A stretch of DNA of 64,000 nt from Pseudomonadota bacterium (GCA_002747435.1 PDPH01000049.1:31000-94999); one strand, 5' to 3'; counted from the stretch's first letter, positions 8,175 through 18,604 are shown. The notes: generated from the letters alone by a model not told the origin. Numbers and translations are program-made.

Positions 8175-8197
8175 CGGTGAGTTCACCGGCGGGTGAA
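8175..8197. repeat. Overlapping alternative hairpins between 7812 gene and vapC
   Basis: CGGTGA-GT-TCACCG (8175-8188) overlaps TTCACC-GGCG-GGTGAA (8182-8197), so the shared arm can form either hairpin but not both. The surrounding 8160-8220 is more GC-rich than the flanks and does not code. I do not recognise the element; it could be the remnant of a structured mobile RNA or simply a terminator region. Confidence 0.4.
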
Positions 8198-8233
8198 ATA
8201 AGTCCAGTGAAGCGACAGGGTTATATATTTTTA

Positions 8234-8638
8234 CTATTGCTCTGTTACCCAATTTTCAATTTTTAATGATGCTATTCTGTTAAATTCTTTCGTATTATTG
8301 GTAACCAGAATTAGGTTCTCACTCACAGCATGAGCAGCAATAAGCATGTCAAGTGCTCCAATTATATTACCTCTTTTTTCGAGGTCTGCGCGAATTTGCC
8401 CATAACATAAAGACGCATTTTCATTGTACGGAATTATTGTAAATGGTTTGAGAAATTCCTCAAGTCTTCTCATATTTTCATTTACTTTCTGACTTTTTCT
8501 AACTCCGTAACATAGTTCAGATGTTGTAATAGAAGAAATGTAAACGTTTCCAACCCCAGTAGTTTTACATTTTTGAATAACTTCTTGTGGATGGTTATTC
8601 ATTATGTATATGCAGATATTTGTATCAATCAAATACAT
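8234..8638 (-). CDS. vapC: VapC-type PIN-domain toxin
   Basis: A 134-residue PIN-domain endoribonuclease. The acidic site is visible: Asp5 in MYLIDTNICIY, Glu in TTSELCYGV, Asp in IGALDMLIAAHA and Asn/Asp-like residues in LVTNNTKEF. This is the arrangement of VapC toxins that cut RNA, often initiator tRNA. The coding region overlaps the upstream antitoxin by 14 bp, typical of a coupled toxin-antitoxin pair. The unit is AT-rich compared with neighbours, consistent with horizontal gain. It looks full length. Confidence 0.92.
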   Translation of the reverse strand: MYLIDTNICIYIMNNHPQEVIQKCKTTGVGNVYISSITTSELCYGVRKSQKVNENMRRLEEFLKPFTIIPYNENASLCYGQIRADLEKRGNIIGALDMLIAAHAVSENLILVTNNTKEFNRIASLKIENWVTEQ

Positions 8639-8873
8639 CTTTTAATGCTTCACGCTCTTGCGGTTGAATAGGTTGATTTCGTTCGGTCATGAAAGGCGTC
8701 TTGTATTTTGCTAAGTTTCTTTCCCATACTTCCCAAATACTTGAATCTTTAGGCAAAAGCAACACGCCTTCAGGAACTTTCTTTACATACACTTCATTTC
8801 CTTCGAACCTATAAGGTTTAGGGAGTCGAACAGCTTGACTTTTTCCATTGATAAATAATTTTGCTGTATCCAT
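8625..8873 (-). CDS. vapB: VapB-type antitoxin with AbrB/MazE fold
   Basis: An 82-residue protein with an N-terminal AbrB-type DNA-binding stretch, FINGKSQAVRLPKPYRF (about residues 7-23), followed by EGNEVYVKKVPEGVLLLP. The C-terminal half would wrap and block the VapC toxin encoded immediately downstream. It should repress its own operon; a small inverted repeat at 8887-8906 just upstream is a candidate operator. Confidence 0.9.
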   Translation of the reverse strand: MDTAKLFINGKSQAVRLPKPYRFEGNEVYVKKVPEGVLLLPKDSSIWEVWERNLAKYKTPFMTERNQPIQPQEREALKDVFD

Positions 8874-8886
8874 ATACCCCTCTTGT

Positions 8887-8906
8887 AAAGTAATAATATA
8901 TACTTT
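8887..8906. promoter_or_regulatory. Candidate VapB operator
   Basis: AAAGTA (8887-8892) and TACTTT (8901-8906) form an inverted repeat 14 bp upstream of the vapB start, in the expected promoter region. Confidence 0.45.
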
Positions 8907-9026
8907 TCAGTGTAGTCTTTTTAGATGAGGAGAGTCAATAAATTACTGGTAGTAAATACTGCCCGACTGCTTTATCCACTTTTCATGGATAAAGCCTGTC
9001 AGCAAATTTTGCACCATATAGTCACT

Positions 9027-10121
9027 TCAATTCGGTAGTTTCCCCTGAACGCCTTTGACGTAATAATCCATCTTTAGCAAATCTTCATCACTCATCACAG
9101 CACCTTCAGCGACACGTTCCACACCTTCTTGATCCAGCACTGGTCCCGCAAAAGGATGTAATTCTCCGGCTGCAATCGCTTTTTTAGCAGTATTGACCCG
9201 TTCAATGACTGTATCGGGTACCACTGCATTGAAAGGTGCTAAATCAATCATATTGTCTTTAATACCACCCCATAGTTGACCGGGCTTCCAATCGTCATCC
9301 ATGACTTGTTGCACCTGATTTTCATAAAAATCATCCCAACGGTGAGTCACCGCTGTTAAATGAGCATTCGAACCATAGTTGGACATATCTGAATGATAAG
9401 CTATCGCGTATTTACCCTTCTCCTCAGCAGCCACAATCACCGCTGTAGAATCGGTATGATGTGTCACAATATCAGCGCCTTGATCCATTAAAACATCAGC
9501 CGCTTCACGTTCACGACCTGGATCAAACCAAGCGTTTACCCAAATAACCTTAAGCTGCACATCAGGATTGACAGACTGCGCCCCACGCACAAAAGCATTA
9601 ATTCCCATCAGCACTTCAGGAATCGGGAAAGCAGCCACATAACCTAAGGTATTACTTTCAGTCATGCTACCCGCGACGATACCAGCTAAATAACGCCCTT
9701 CATAAAAACGCGCATTATAAATACCAACGTTTTTAGCCGTTTTATAACCTGTTGCATGATTAAATTTCACATTCGGAAAGCTGCGCGCTACTTTCAAAGT
9801 TGGATTCATAAAACCAAAAGAGGTGCTGAACACTAACTGATGGCCATCGGCGGCCAACTCACGAATAACACGCTCGGCTTCGGCTCCTTCAGACACACTA
9901 TCTAGGTATTTAACCGCTACTTTGTCACCAAAAACAGCTTCCAGATGCTGTCGCCCTAAATCATGCTGATGAGTCCAACCCGCATCACTTACCGGACTAA
10001 CATAAACAAAACCAATTTTCAGTGGCTCATCAGCCTGCGCCTGCGCTCCCCAAGCCAAGGCGACAACGGCCAACAATACCCGACTCCATCGTTGGCAAAC
10101 ATGAATCAAATTGCGAGACAT
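9027..10121 (-). CDS. BMP-family ABC importer substrate-binding protein
   Basis: A periplasmic binding protein of 364 residues from the chosen ATG at 10121. AGGAG lies 10 nt upstream, which rules against a longer in-frame start that would contain this site. Residues 1-30 form a signal peptide ending AQA before DEPLKIGF. KIGFVYVSPVSDAGWTHQHD, STSFGFMN and FPNVKFNHATG match the BMP (basic membrane protein / PnrA-like) family, which binds purine nucleosides or related compounds. It is the last gene of an ATPase-permease-permease-binding protein operon. The exact substrate is not visible. Confidence 0.9.
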   Translation of the reverse strand: MSRNLIHVCQRWSRVLLAVVALAWGAQAQADEPLKIGFVYVSPVSDAGWTHQHDLGRQHLEAVFGDKVAVKYLDSVSEGAEAERVIRELAADGHQLVFSTSFGFMNPTLKVARSFPNVKFNHATGYKTAKNVGIYNARFYEGRYLAGIVAGSMTESNTLGYVAAFPIPEVLMGINAFVRGAQSVNPDVQLKVIWVNAWFDPGREREAADVLMDQGADIVTHHTDSTAVIVAAEEKGKYAIAYHSDMSNYGSNAHLTAVTHRWDDFYENQVQQVMDDDWKPGQLWGGIKDNMIDLAPFNAVVPDTVIERVNTAKKAIAAGELHPFAGPVLDQEGVERVAEGAVMSDEDLLKMDYYVKGVQGKLPN

Positions 10122-10164
10122 AAATGACACTCTCCTGTAAAAAACTTGCAAAAAACGCGATTAA

Positions 10165-11094
10165 TTAATGCGTATCACGATGATAAACTTGCCCCAGCGA
10201 GGCTGGCGCGTTTAAACGAATTAGATTGACATTGCGTGAAATGATGACCAACACAATAATCGTTGCTAAATAAGGCAACATGGATAAAAACTGTGAGGGC
10301 CAAGCAATACCACTGCCTTGTACATGAAATTGAGCAATCGTCACACCACCGAACAGTAAGGCTCCCCATACAACCCTGTTTGGACGCCAAGTGGCAAACA
10401 CCACCAGCGCCAGCGCAATCCAGCCACGTCCTGCTGTCATGCCTTCTGCCCACAAGGGTGTATAGGCAATCGACAAATACGCGCCACCTAATCCAGCCAT
10501 CGCACCCCCAAACAAAACCGCCAGATAACGGATACCCGTCACCGAATACCCCAACGCATGGGCTGAAGCAGGCGACTCACCAATAGCGCGCAATACCAAG
10601 CCGCTATGCGAGTGATACAGAAACCAACTCACCCCAATAAACAAGGCAAAAGCGGCATAAACCATCACATCATAAGCAAAGAATAGTTTACCCACTAGCG
10701 GCAATTCACTCAGTAGAGGAATACTTAAAGCCTGCAAACCATGCAATGCAACACTGCTGTATTCCTGCCCAATGAAAGCACTCAAACCCACACCAAAGAG
10801 TGTCAAAGCCAAACCTGCCGCCACTTGATTAGCCATTAACGTCAAGGTAATGAATGCAAAAATCAATGCGATTAAAGCACTGGCTAAAGCACCTGCTAAA
10901 GCAGCCAACCCTAAACTGCCACTCTCAGCCGCCACCATAAACGCTACCACAGCCCCGACGCTCATCATGCCTTCCACACCTAGATTCAGGACACCGGACT
11001 TTTCCACGACCAACTCACCTAATGCGGCAAAAATCAGTGGGACACTGGCCGTTACGGTCGCAGCAATCATCAATAGTAAAGTATCACTGCTCAT
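10165..11094 (-). CDS. BMP-type ABC importer permease 2
   Basis: A 309-residue inner-membrane permease of the branched-chain/ribose/nucleoside superfamily, with about eight to ten membrane segments. GVLNLGVEGMMSVGAVVAF near residues 34-52 is the signature of nucleoside-type BMP permeases (NupQ-like). Its start overlaps the previous permease stop by 4 bp (11091-11094), indicating coupled translation. It would pair with the other permease to form the channel. Confidence 0.9.
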   Translation of the reverse strand: MSSDTLLLMIAATVTASVPLIFAALGELVVEKSGVLNLGVEGMMSVGAVVAFMVAAESGSLGLAALAGALASALIALIFAFITLTLMANQVAAGLALTLFGVGLSAFIGQEYSSVALHGLQALSIPLLSELPLVGKLFFAYDVMVYAAFALFIGVSWFLYHSHSGLVLRAIGESPASAHALGYSVTGIRYLAVLFGGAMAGLGGAYLSIAYTPLWAEGMTAGRGWIALALVVFATWRPNRVVWGALLFGGVTIAQFHVQGSGIAWPSQFLSMLPYLATIIVLVIISRNVNLIRLNAPASLGQVYHRDTH

Positions 11095-12158
11095 GCCCTA
11101 CCCTCCTTCACCCAACGCAGGCGAAAATTAATCAGAACATCCGTGGCTAGCAAGAAAAATAATAATACCCCTTGGAATACGCCACTCACTGAAGAGGGTA
11201 AAGCTAATTGCATTTGTGCCGACTCTCCCCCCAGATATAACAAAGCCATTAACAGACTGGCCAGTAAAATACCGACGGGATGTAAGCGCCCAACAAAAGC
11301 CACAATAATAGCCGCAAAACCATAACCTGGCGACAAAGGAATCAGTAATTGACCAATAGGCCCAGCAATCTCAATCGTACCCGCCAAACCTGCCGTCGCG
11401 CCGCCAGCAAGCAGTCCAACCCAAACCATGCGCTTTTCATTAAAACCCGCATAAGCTGCGGCACGCGGAGCAAGCCCAACAACACGCATCTGAAAAGCCA
11501 ACACTGACCAACGGAAAAAAATATAACTCAGTCCCAGCGCCACTACGGTCAACAGCACACCGGCATGAATACGTGTGCCTGACAATAAGATCGGCAATGT
11601 GGCCGCTTCACTAAACAATAAAGACTGCGGAAAACCATAACCATCGGGATCACGCCAAGGGCCGTGAATCAGCCAACTTAATAATAAAGTCGCCACATAA
11701 ACCAGCATTAAACTCACTAAAATTTCACTGGCATTAAAGCGATTTTTTAATACCGCAGGAATAGTCGCCCAAGCCATACCCCCCAAAGCGCCTGCGACAA
11801 ACATTAAAGGCAAGACCCATACACTCTCACTATCATGCAGCCATAAAGCCACGCCACCCGCCGCAATCGCCCCCAAGGTTAACTGCCCCTCCGCCCCAAT
11901 ATTCCAAATATTGGCACGAAACCCCACAGACAAACCTAAAGCGATGAGTGCTAAAGGTGAAGCTTTAATCAACAACTCCCCCCAACCATACCAATCATCC
12001 AGCGGCGCAATAAAAAAAGCTTGAAAAGCTTGTAGCGGGTCTTTACCCAATACTGAAAATACAAGCAAGCCAAATAACAGCATTAAAGATAAAGCCAACA
12101 AAGGCGACAGATAGACCATGTGTTTTGCAGGTTGCGCACGCGCTTCCAAACGAATCAT
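11091..12158 (-). CDS. BMP-type ABC importer permease 1
   Basis: A 355-residue inner-membrane permease with about ten predicted helices. The stretch FRANIWNIGAEGQLTLGAIAAGG (GAEGQ core) is typical of the first permease (NupP-like) of purine nucleoside importers. It overlaps both neighbours by 4 bp. Together with the second permease, the double ATPase and the BMP binding protein it makes a complete importer. Confidence 0.9.
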   Translation of the reverse strand: MIRLEARAQPAKHMVYLSPLLALSLMLLFGLLVFSVLGKDPLQAFQAFFIAPLDDWYGWGELLIKASPLALIALGLSVGFRANIWNIGAEGQLTLGAIAAGGVALWLHDSESVWVLPLMFVAGALGGMAWATIPAVLKNRFNASEILVSLMLVYVATLLLSWLIHGPWRDPDGYGFPQSLLFSEAATLPILLSGTRIHAGVLLTVVALGLSYIFFRWSVLAFQMRVVGLAPRAAAYAGFNEKRMVWVGLLAGGATAGLAGTIEIAGPIGQLLIPLSPGYGFAAIIVAFVGRLHPVGILLASLLMALLYLGGESAQMQLALPSSVSGVFQGVLLFFLLATDVLINFRLRWVKEGRA

Positions 12159-13687
12159 GCAACAGCCTCCTGCTGTTGACCAGCCCCCATCAACAAGCCG
12201 ATAGCCTCACGGCTAGTTTCCCAAACAGGCTGACTTGCCGATAAATGCCCTTGATTCATCACAGCAATGCGATCACAAATTTCAAATAACTCATCCAGAT
12301 CTTCAGAAATCACCAAAATGGCAACACCTTCAGCACGCAAATCGAGCAGAGCCTGACGAATAAAACTAGCCGCTCCCACATCCACGCCCCACGTCGGCTG
12401 AGCCACTATTAGCACTTGCGGCTTGAACATAAGCTCACGTCCCACAATATATTTCTGCACATTCCCGCCAGACAGGCTACGCGCCTCGGCTTCTGAACCT
12501 GTACATTTCACCTTAAACCGCTCAATACAAGCGCGGGAAAAATCACGCATCTTGCTATAACGAATAAAATGGCGCTGGCTAAGCCCTGCATCATACCCGG
12601 TCAATAAAGCATTCAGGGACAAAGACATAACAGAGACAGCCCCTCTTCCTAAACGATCCTCGGGTACAAAACGCAAACCTAATTGTCGACGGCCTTCAGC
12701 ATTTAAATGCCCTACAGCTTGTCCTTGTAAACGGATGGCCTCTGATTGTGCCAAAGTTTGTTCACCACTCAACACCTGCAATAATTCCTGCTGACCATTT
12801 CCCGAAATGCCCGCAATCCCCAAAATCTCACCAGCGGCTACGCTCAAATGAATATCGTACAGATCAATACCAAAAGGCGTACTGGCCTTGTACATAAGCG
12901 CCTGAACCTCCAACATAAGCGCCCCTTCAACAGCTCTAGCACCTTGTTCAATCTGAGGCAAAGTTGCGCCAATCATCATTTCGGCCAAACTACGATTACT
13001 TTCCTGACGAGGATCGATTGTACCGGTGACCTGTCCACCCCGTAAAACCGTTGCCTTATGGCACAACTCACGGATTTCATCCAGTTTGTGACTGACATAT
13101 AAAATACTGCACCCTTCATCTGCCAATTGCCGCAAGGTTGTAAATAGTTTGCGCACCGCTTGCGGCGTTAAAACAGAGGTTGGCTCATCCATAATCAACA
13201 AACGAGGTTGCTGTAATAAACAACGTACAATTTCTACCCGCTGTCTTTCCCCTACTGACAAGCTATGCACCAGTCGATCTGCTTGCAGTGGCAAACCATA
13301 GTGCGCAGAAACATCCGCAATACGCTTAGCCAAAGCACGTTTATCCTGCTTGCCTGGTAGAGCCAATGCAATATTCTCTGCAACACTGAGTGTTTCAAAG
13401 AGGGAAAAATGCTGAAACACCATGCCAATTCCCAACTTGCGTGCTTGGGCGGGATTCTGGATTGATAGCGGCTGACCATTCCAGATTATGTCACCCTCAT
13501 CAGGCTTGACGACACCGTAAATAATTTTCATTAAGGTACTTTTACCCGCACCGTTTTCACCCAGCACGGCATGGATTTCACCCGGCATCACTGTCAGATG
13601 GACATTCTGATTGGCAATAATACCCGGGTAAAACTTGTTAATACCTCGTAACGCCAGACGAGGTGGACTTTGCTCAGCCAAATTCAT
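12155..13687 (-). CDS. BMP-type ABC importer ATPase, two ABC domains
   Basis: A 510-residue protein from the ATG at 13687 with two tandem ABC domains, as in RbsA/MglA/NupO. Domain 1 has Walker A GENGAGKST, signature LSVGERQRVEI and Walker B LLIMDEPTSVL. Domain 2 has a weak Walker A-like GISGNGQQE, signature SLSGGNVQKYI and Walker B-like VLIVAQPTWGVD, the usual degenerate second site. An in-frame GTG at 13723 would add 12 residues; neither start has a strong ribosome site, so the start is uncertain. It is the first gene of the importer operon; the promoter should lie in the 120 bp before it. Confidence 0.9.
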   Translation of the reverse strand: MNLAEQSPPRLALRGINKFYPGIIANQNVHLTVMPGEIHAVLGENGAGKSTLMKIIYGVVKPDEGDIIWNGQPLSIQNPAQARKLGIGMVFQHFSLFETLSVAENIALALPGKQDKRALAKRIADVSAHYGLPLQADRLVHSLSVGERQRVEIVRCLLQQPRLLIMDEPTSVLTPQAVRKLFTTLRQLADEGCSILYVSHKLDEIRELCHKATVLRGGQVTGTIDPRQESNRSLAEMMIGATLPQIEQGARAVEGALMLEVQALMYKASTPFGIDLYDIHLSVAAGEILGIAGISGNGQQELLQVLSGEQTLAQSEAIRLQGQAVGHLNAEGRRQLGLRFVPEDRLGRGAVSVMSLSLNALLTGYDAGLSQRHFIRYSKMRDFSRACIERFKVKCTGSEAEARSLSGGNVQKYIVGRELMFKPQVLIVAQPTWGVDVGAASFIRQALLDLRAEGVAILVISEDLDELFEICDRIAVMNQGHLSASQPVWETSREAIGLLMGAGQQQEAVA

Positions 13688-13809
13688 TGATTTTCTACCG
13701 ACACCTGTGTGCAAAAATTCCACAGAGGATTCTCTTTGGGGATAAAGGACGGTTATAACATTGTGAACCTATGTAGGGAAGCAGAAAGTAGCCTAAAAAC
13801 ACCCAGTGC

Positions 13810-15123
13810 CTAGACCAGATCCCAATTAATTTCCTTAGCCTGTAAACTCATCAAGCCCGGAACAGCAATCAATTGCTTCCCCCAATAAACCAAGGGCAAA
13901 CGGGCGCGTTGCCAAGGCGGAATACCAGCCGTTTGCATGAGCTGTTTCAATTCAAGACTATGCTGGCCTCTGCGGTGTATTTTTTCCCCACCCCGCCGAA
14001 AACGCACCTGAATGTGCATCGGCTCAGCTTGCAATCGTTCACGCAAAACATCTAATACTTCAACTGCTAGCTCCAATTGCAAAGACGCTATCCATAAAGG
14101 CCGCCGTGTATCTTCCCAAGCAATAGTCTGGCCAGCATCAAAATCCTGCAAGGGCTTTAACGCATACACATCATCCCGATAGCGCCGTATTTCACAATCT
14201 GCCCAGCTGACCAAGGGATTCGCATCGACTTTTGCCTGCAAAACATCCTGCAAAACATGCTGTAATTTTTTAGCCGTCGGCATGGAAAAACCTAAATAGT
14301 GCAACCACTGTCGCAGTAAAGCTTTCTGCATCGCAGCTGTGTGACTTAATAGGGCTTTGACCGATAAAGTAGCAGCTTGACTACCTGCCATACTTTGTAA
14401 TTGTTCAGTCAATAAACTGGCCAGCACATCCCGACTTTCTGCCTGCCATTGTGCCGCTCGTGCCAAAGTACGCTTTGTTGCAGGCCAGCGCTGCGCCAGC
14501 AAGGGTAAAACCGTATGACGTAAATAATTGCGGTCAAACGCTGTATTAGTGTTACTAGGGTCGTCAATATAGTCCAACTGCCAATAGCGCGCATAGGCTT
14601 CCAAATCCTGCCGCGACAAAGCTAACAGCGGCCGTCCCAGATAGCCTTGCTCTAGTCTTTTCCCCAGCAGCCGTGTTTCCGGCATAGCTGCCAAACCTTG
14701 TACACCAGCACCACGCAATAGATTTAATAGCAAGGTTTCGGCTTGATCATCTTGATGGTGGGCGGTTAATAGGTAATCTCCTGCTTGCACCCATTGCTGA
14801 AATGCCTGATAACGCGCTTGTCTTGCCACAGCTTCCAGACTGTCGCCGCTCTGAATCTGCAAATTCAATACTATGGTTTGCAAAGGAAGCTGCAAGGCTT
14901 GACAAATTGCCGCACAATGGGAAGCCCAAGCGGCTGAAGCAGCTTGCAAACCATGATCAATATGAATGGCTTGAATAGCTAAAGCCGCTTGTTGCTTTTT
15001 TAGCTGAGCACAGGCGTGCAGCAAAACATGGGAATCCAAGCCGCCGCTATAAGCCAACCAATAAGTCGAAGCGGGGTAATGCTCAAAAAAAGCTGCCAGA
15101 CGGGACAGTACCGTATTAGTCAT
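13810..15123 (-). CDS. tilS: tRNA(Ile)-lysidine synthase
   Basis: The enzyme ligates lysine to C34 of the CAU-anticodon tRNA-Ile so that it reads AUA. The 437 residues contain the PP-loop ATP motif SGGLDS (26-31), the TilS motif YLLTAHHQDDQAETLLLNLLRG (HHxDDQAET core), then the C-terminal TilS domains ending RRGGEKIHRRGQHS and LPLVYWG. Length and order agree with E. coli TilS. It lies 34 bp behind accA, as in E. coli-like genomes. Confidence 0.96.
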   Translation of the reverse strand: MTNTVLSRLAAFFEHYPASTYWLAYSGGLDSHVLLHACAQLKKQQAALAIQAIHIDHGLQAASAAWASHCAAICQALQLPLQTIVLNLQIQSGDSLEAVARQARYQAFQQWVQAGDYLLTAHHQDDQAETLLLNLLRGAGVQGLAAMPETRLLGKRLEQGYLGRPLLALSRQDLEAYARYWQLDYIDDPSNTNTAFDRNYLRHTVLPLLAQRWPATKRTLARAAQWQAESRDVLASLLTEQLQSMAGSQAATLSVKALLSHTAAMQKALLRQWLHYLGFSMPTAKKLQHVLQDVLQAKVDANPLVSWADCEIRRYRDDVYALKPLQDFDAGQTIAWEDTRRPLWIASLQLELAVEVLDVLRERLQAEPMHIQVRFRRGGEKIHRRGQHSLELKQLMQTAGIPPWQRARLPLVYWGKQLIAVPGLMSLQAKEINWDLV

Positions 15124-15157
15124 CTCAAGGGTCGCTCAGGGGTCGCATGTACCAATA

Positions 15158-16114
15158 TTAAGCCACATCAAACTGCCCAAAGCTCATGGTACGCTCATAA
15201 CGCTTTTCCAGTAGCTGATCTATGCTTAAAGCTTTTAACTCGCGCAAATTGTCATCCAGCGCATCCCCCAAGGTTTGTGCCGTTGCAGCTATATCACGGT
15301 GCGCACCACCCAACGGCTCAGGAATAATCTGATCAATCAAGTTCAATGATTTTAAGCGCTCAGCAATAATACCCATGGCATCAGCCGCTTCACCTGCTTT
15401 TTCGGCACTTTTCCACAAAATAGAGGCACAACCCTCTGGCGAAATAACAGAGTAAGTTGCATATTGCAGCATCATTACTCGATCCGCCACACCAATAGCC
15501 AGTGCGCCACCCGAGCCACCTTCACCCACAACCGTAGCAATAATTTGCGTTCGCAAGCGCGCCATTTCAAACAAATTACGGGCAATCGCTTCGCTCTGGC
15601 CACGCTCCTCAGCGCCTACTCCCGGATAAGCACCCGGAGTGTCAATAAAGGTAATAACAGGAATACGAAACTTTTCCGCCATACGCATTAGCCGTAAAGC
15701 TTTGCGATACCCTTCTGGACGGGGCATACCAAAATTACGTTTAATATTTTCTGCTGTATTACGCCCTTTTTGATGACCAATCAGTATCACTGACTGCCCT
15801 CGAAAACGTGCCATACCACCGACAATGGCCTTATCATCAGCATAAGCGCGATCACCATGCAGTTCTTCAAAATCAGTGCACAAATGCTTGATAAGATCAA
15901 AGGTATAAGGACGGCGTGGATGGCGCGCCAATTGAGAAATTTGTCGCGGGGTTAATTTGGAAAAAATAGAACGAGTCAAGGTACGGGCTTTCTCTTCCAG
16001 TTTATTGATTTCTTCACTGAGATTAATCTCAGTATCATCAACAAACCGCAGCTCCTCAATCTTTGCCTGTAATTCGGCAATCGGTTGTTCAAAGTCGAGA
16101 AAGTCAGGATTCAT
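15158..16114 (-). CDS. accA: Acetyl-CoA carboxylase carboxyltransferase subunit alpha
   Basis: With AccD this subunit transfers CO2 from carboxybiotin to acetyl-CoA, the first step of fatty acid synthesis. The ATG at 16114 (318 aa) gives [19 protein letters not shown], matching the E. coli N terminus, and has GAGGGA about 9 nt upstream; a longer frame start is less likely. Conserved segments are [43 protein letters not shown] and [12 protein letters not shown]. It sits between hisD and tilS. Confidence 0.96.
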   Translation of the reverse strand: MNPDFLDFEQPIAELQAKIEELRFVDDTEINLSEEINKLEEKARTLTRSIFSKLTPRQISQLARHPRRPYTFDLIKHLCTDFEELHGDRAYADDKAIVGGMARFRGQSVILIGHQKGRNTAENIKRNFGMPRPEGYRKALRLMRMAEKFRIPVITFIDTPGAYPGVGAEERGQSEAIARNLFEMARLRTQIIATVVGEGGSGGALAIGVADRVMMLQYATYSVISPEGCASILWKSAEKAGEAADAMGIIAERLKSLNLIDQIIPEPLGGAHRDIAATAQTLGDALDDNLRELKALSIDQLLEKRYERTMSFGQFDVA

Positions 16115-16149
16115 GCGTTTAATTCCCTCAAGCCCAAGCCCCAAGCCAG

Positions 16150-17478
16150 TTAATGTGAGTTATCAATACCATCAATACGGTATTCAGCCGAACAAGCGTG
16201 TGCGACCAAGCCTTCACCACGTCCCAGCACAGAGGCTATTTTACCTAATGCAGCAGCGCCTCTAGCAGAACAATTTATCAGGGAGGAGCGCTTCTGAAAA
16301 TCATACACCCCCAATGGACTAGAAAAACGTGCCGTGCGCGAGGTGGGCAAAACATGATTCGGTCCGGCACAATAATCCCCGAGTGCTTCAGCCGTATAAC
16401 GTCCCATAAAAATCGCTCCGGCATGGCGAATATGTTTCAGCCATTTTTCCGGCTCAGCTATAGAAAGCTCTAAATGCTCAGGCGCGATATAATTAGCCAC
16501 CTTTATGGCTTCTTCCATGTTTACTACATGAATCAAGACACCACGCGCTTGTAGTGAGCTGCTAATAATATGCTGGCGTGGCATCGCTTTTAGCAAACGC
16601 TGCATACTGTCATAGACCTTGTCGATAAAAGCAGCATCCGGCGACAGCAAAATTGCTTGGGCATCTTCATCATGCTCAGCCTGGGAGAACAAATCCATCG
16701 CTATCCAGTCAGGATTCGTATTGCCATCACATACGACCAAAATCTCGGAAGGCCCGGCAATCATATCAATCCCGACTGTACCATAGACCATACGCTTGGC
16801 CGTAGCGACATAAATATTTCCAGGTCCGACAATCTTGTCCACTGGAGGTACTGTTTCTGTGCCATAAGCCAAGGCAGCCACCGCTTGCGCACCACCAATC
16901 GAAAAAACCCGATCCACACCCGCAATTGCAGCCGCAGCTAAAACCAGTTCATTGAATTCACCTTGCGGTGTAGGTACAACCATAATCAATTCAGGTACGC
17001 CAGCCACCTTAGCTGGAATAGCATTCATCAATACAGAAGAAGGATAAGCGGCTTTGCCGCCGGGCACATACAAACCCACTCGATCCAGCGGCGTTACCTG
17101 TTGACCCAGTAAAGTACCATCGGCTTCGGTATAAGACCATGAGTCCATCTTCTGATGCGTGGCATATCGGCGAATACGTTCAGCAGCCTGTTCCAGCGCT
17201 TGGCGCTGCTCGGCGGGAATCGTATTTAATGCCTGTTGCAAACGCTCCAGCGGAATCTCCAAATCCTGCATGCTTGCTGCATTCATACGATCAAAACGAT
17301 GGGTATATTCCACCACAGCGCTATCGCCGCTTTGGCGAACGTCTTTTAAAATACGATTCACCGTATTAAAAACTGCCTCATCCGAGACATTTTCCCAAGC
17401 CAGCAAGCCGTCCAGCTCTTGCCAAAAATCGGCAGTGTGACTTTCCAACCGTCTGATATTCATGCTTGCCTCACTCAT
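16150..17478 (-). CDS. hisD: Histidinol dehydrogenase
   Basis: The last two steps of histidine synthesis, L-histidinol to L-histidine with two NAD. The 442-residue protein shows [50 protein letters not shown] and [11 protein letters not shown], then APEHLEL and the C-terminal GPNHVLPTS zinc and catalytic region. The first ATG (AGGTAAGCTT upstream) and a second ATG 5 codons on (GAGG upstream) are both possible starts. It follows the DAHP synthase by 46 bp. Confidence 0.96.
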   Translation of the reverse strand: MSEASMNIRRLESHTADFWQELDGLLAWENVSDEAVFNTVNRILKDVRQSGDSAVVEYTHRFDRMNAASMQDLEIPLERLQQALNTIPAEQRQALEQAAERIRRYATHQKMDSWSYTEADGTLLGQQVTPLDRVGLYVPGGKAAYPSSVLMNAIPAKVAGVPELIMVVPTPQGEFNELVLAAAAIAGVDRVFSIGGAQAVAALAYGTETVPPVDKIVGPGNIYVATAKRMVYGTVGIDMIAGPSEILVVCDGNTNPDWIAMDLFSQAEHDEDAQAILLSPDAAFIDKVYDSMQRLLKAMPRQHIISSSLQARGVLIHVVNMEEAIKVANYIAPEHLELSIAEPEKWLKHIRHAGAIFMGRYTAEALGDYCAGPNHVLPTSRTARFSSPLGVYDFQKRSSLINCSARGAAALGKIASVLGRGEGLVAHACSAEYRIDGIDNSH

Positions 17479-17524
17479 AAGCTTACCTCGCTCTCTGGCA
17501 ACGACCGACCTTTACTAACTTTAA

Positions 17525-18604
17525 TCAAGCTGCTGCTTTAGCTACTCGTTGACGACGCTGCCGTACCGCTTCAGCCAATTGCTGTAACATGCGCTCAGTC
17601 TGTTCCCAGCCAATACAGGCATCGGTAATGCTTTGCCCATAGACCAATGCTTCACGCTGCTTGCCATCAGCCTTCTGACTGCCTTCCACCAAATGGCTTT
17701 CAATCATAACACCACAAATAGCACGACTACCGGCACTTAACTGCCCACATACTGAATCCGCCACTGCCTGTTGGCGCTTATAATCCTTGTGGCTATTGGC
17801 GTGACTAAAATCAACCATCAAATAAGGTGGCAAACCTTCCTTTTCCAATTCGAGCACTGCGGCAGCCACACTACCTGCATCATAATTCGGTTCTTTACCT
17901 CCACGCAAAATCACATGGCAATCACTATTGCCACTGGTGGAAAAAATAGCGGTATGTCCCTGTTTAGTTACTGATAAAAAATGATGTGGGCGCAAAGCCG
18001 CCGCAATGGCATTAATAGCAATATTAACATTGCCATACGTGCCATTTTTAAAACCAATCGGGCAGGACAAGCCTGAAGATAGCTCACGATGCCCTTGACT
18101 TTCAGTAGTACGCGCACCAATTGCACCCCAACTGACCAAATCTGCCATATATTGCGGGCTAATCAAATCCAGAAACTCCGTGCCTGCTGGCACACCCTGC
18201 TCGGCCAAATTCAATAATAATTGGCGTGCAGTCCGTAAGCCTTTATTGATGTGAAAGCTATTATTTAAATCAGGATCATTAATGAGCCCTTTCCAACCAA
18301 TACTGGTGCGCGGCTTTTCAAAATAGACACGCATAATAATGTGCAAATCATCTGCCAGCGCCTCACGTAGCAGCTTGAGTCGAGCAGCATAATCCAGCGC
18401 TGCCTCCACATCATGAATGGAACACGGCCCTACCACTACTAATAAGCGGTCATCACCACCATGAATAATATGGCTGGCAGCATCTCGAGCTGTTTTAACG
18501 GTTTCACTAGCCTGCTCACTCACGGCGAATTCTGTCAATAACTCGACCGGAGAAACTAACTCGTGCATGCCTGCTATTCTCAAATCGTCAGTTTCAAACT
18601 TCAT
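17525..18604 (-). CDS. 3-deoxy-7-phosphoheptulonate synthase, AroG/F/H type
   Basis: Condenses PEP and erythrose-4-phosphate as the entry to aromatic amino acid synthesis. The 359 residues contain VVVGPCSIHD, MRVYFEKPRTSIGWKGLINDP, the GARTTESQGHRELSSGLS motif, LRGGKEPNYD and VDFSHANSHKD with metal-binding residues. The N terminus is that of type I alpha enzymes, which are feedback-inhibited by aromatic amino acids; which amino acid cannot be told. It lies between hisG and hisD, unusual for either pathway but in a co-directional run. Confidence 0.94.
   Translation of the reverse strand: MKFETDDLRIAGMHELVSPVELLTEFAVSEQASETVKTARDAASHIIHGGDDRLLVVVGPCSIHDVEAALDYAARLKLLREALADDLHIIMRVYFEKPRTSIGWKGLINDPDLNNSFHINKGLRTARQLLLNLAEQGVPAGTEFLDLISPQYMADLVSWGAIGARTTESQGHRELSSGLSCPIGFKNGTYGNVNIAINAIAAALRPHHFLSVTKQGHTAIFSTSGNSDCHVILRGGKEPNYDAGSVAAAVLELEKEGLPPYLMVDFSHANSHKDYKRQQAVADSVCGQLSAGSRAICGVMIESHLVEGSQKADGKQREALVYGQSITDACIGWEQTERMLQQLAEAVRQRRQRVAKAAA

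Noticed and set aside
8234..8873. A new toxin-antitoxin type
   Set aside because: The PIN motifs and AbrB-type antitoxin are ordinary VapBC.
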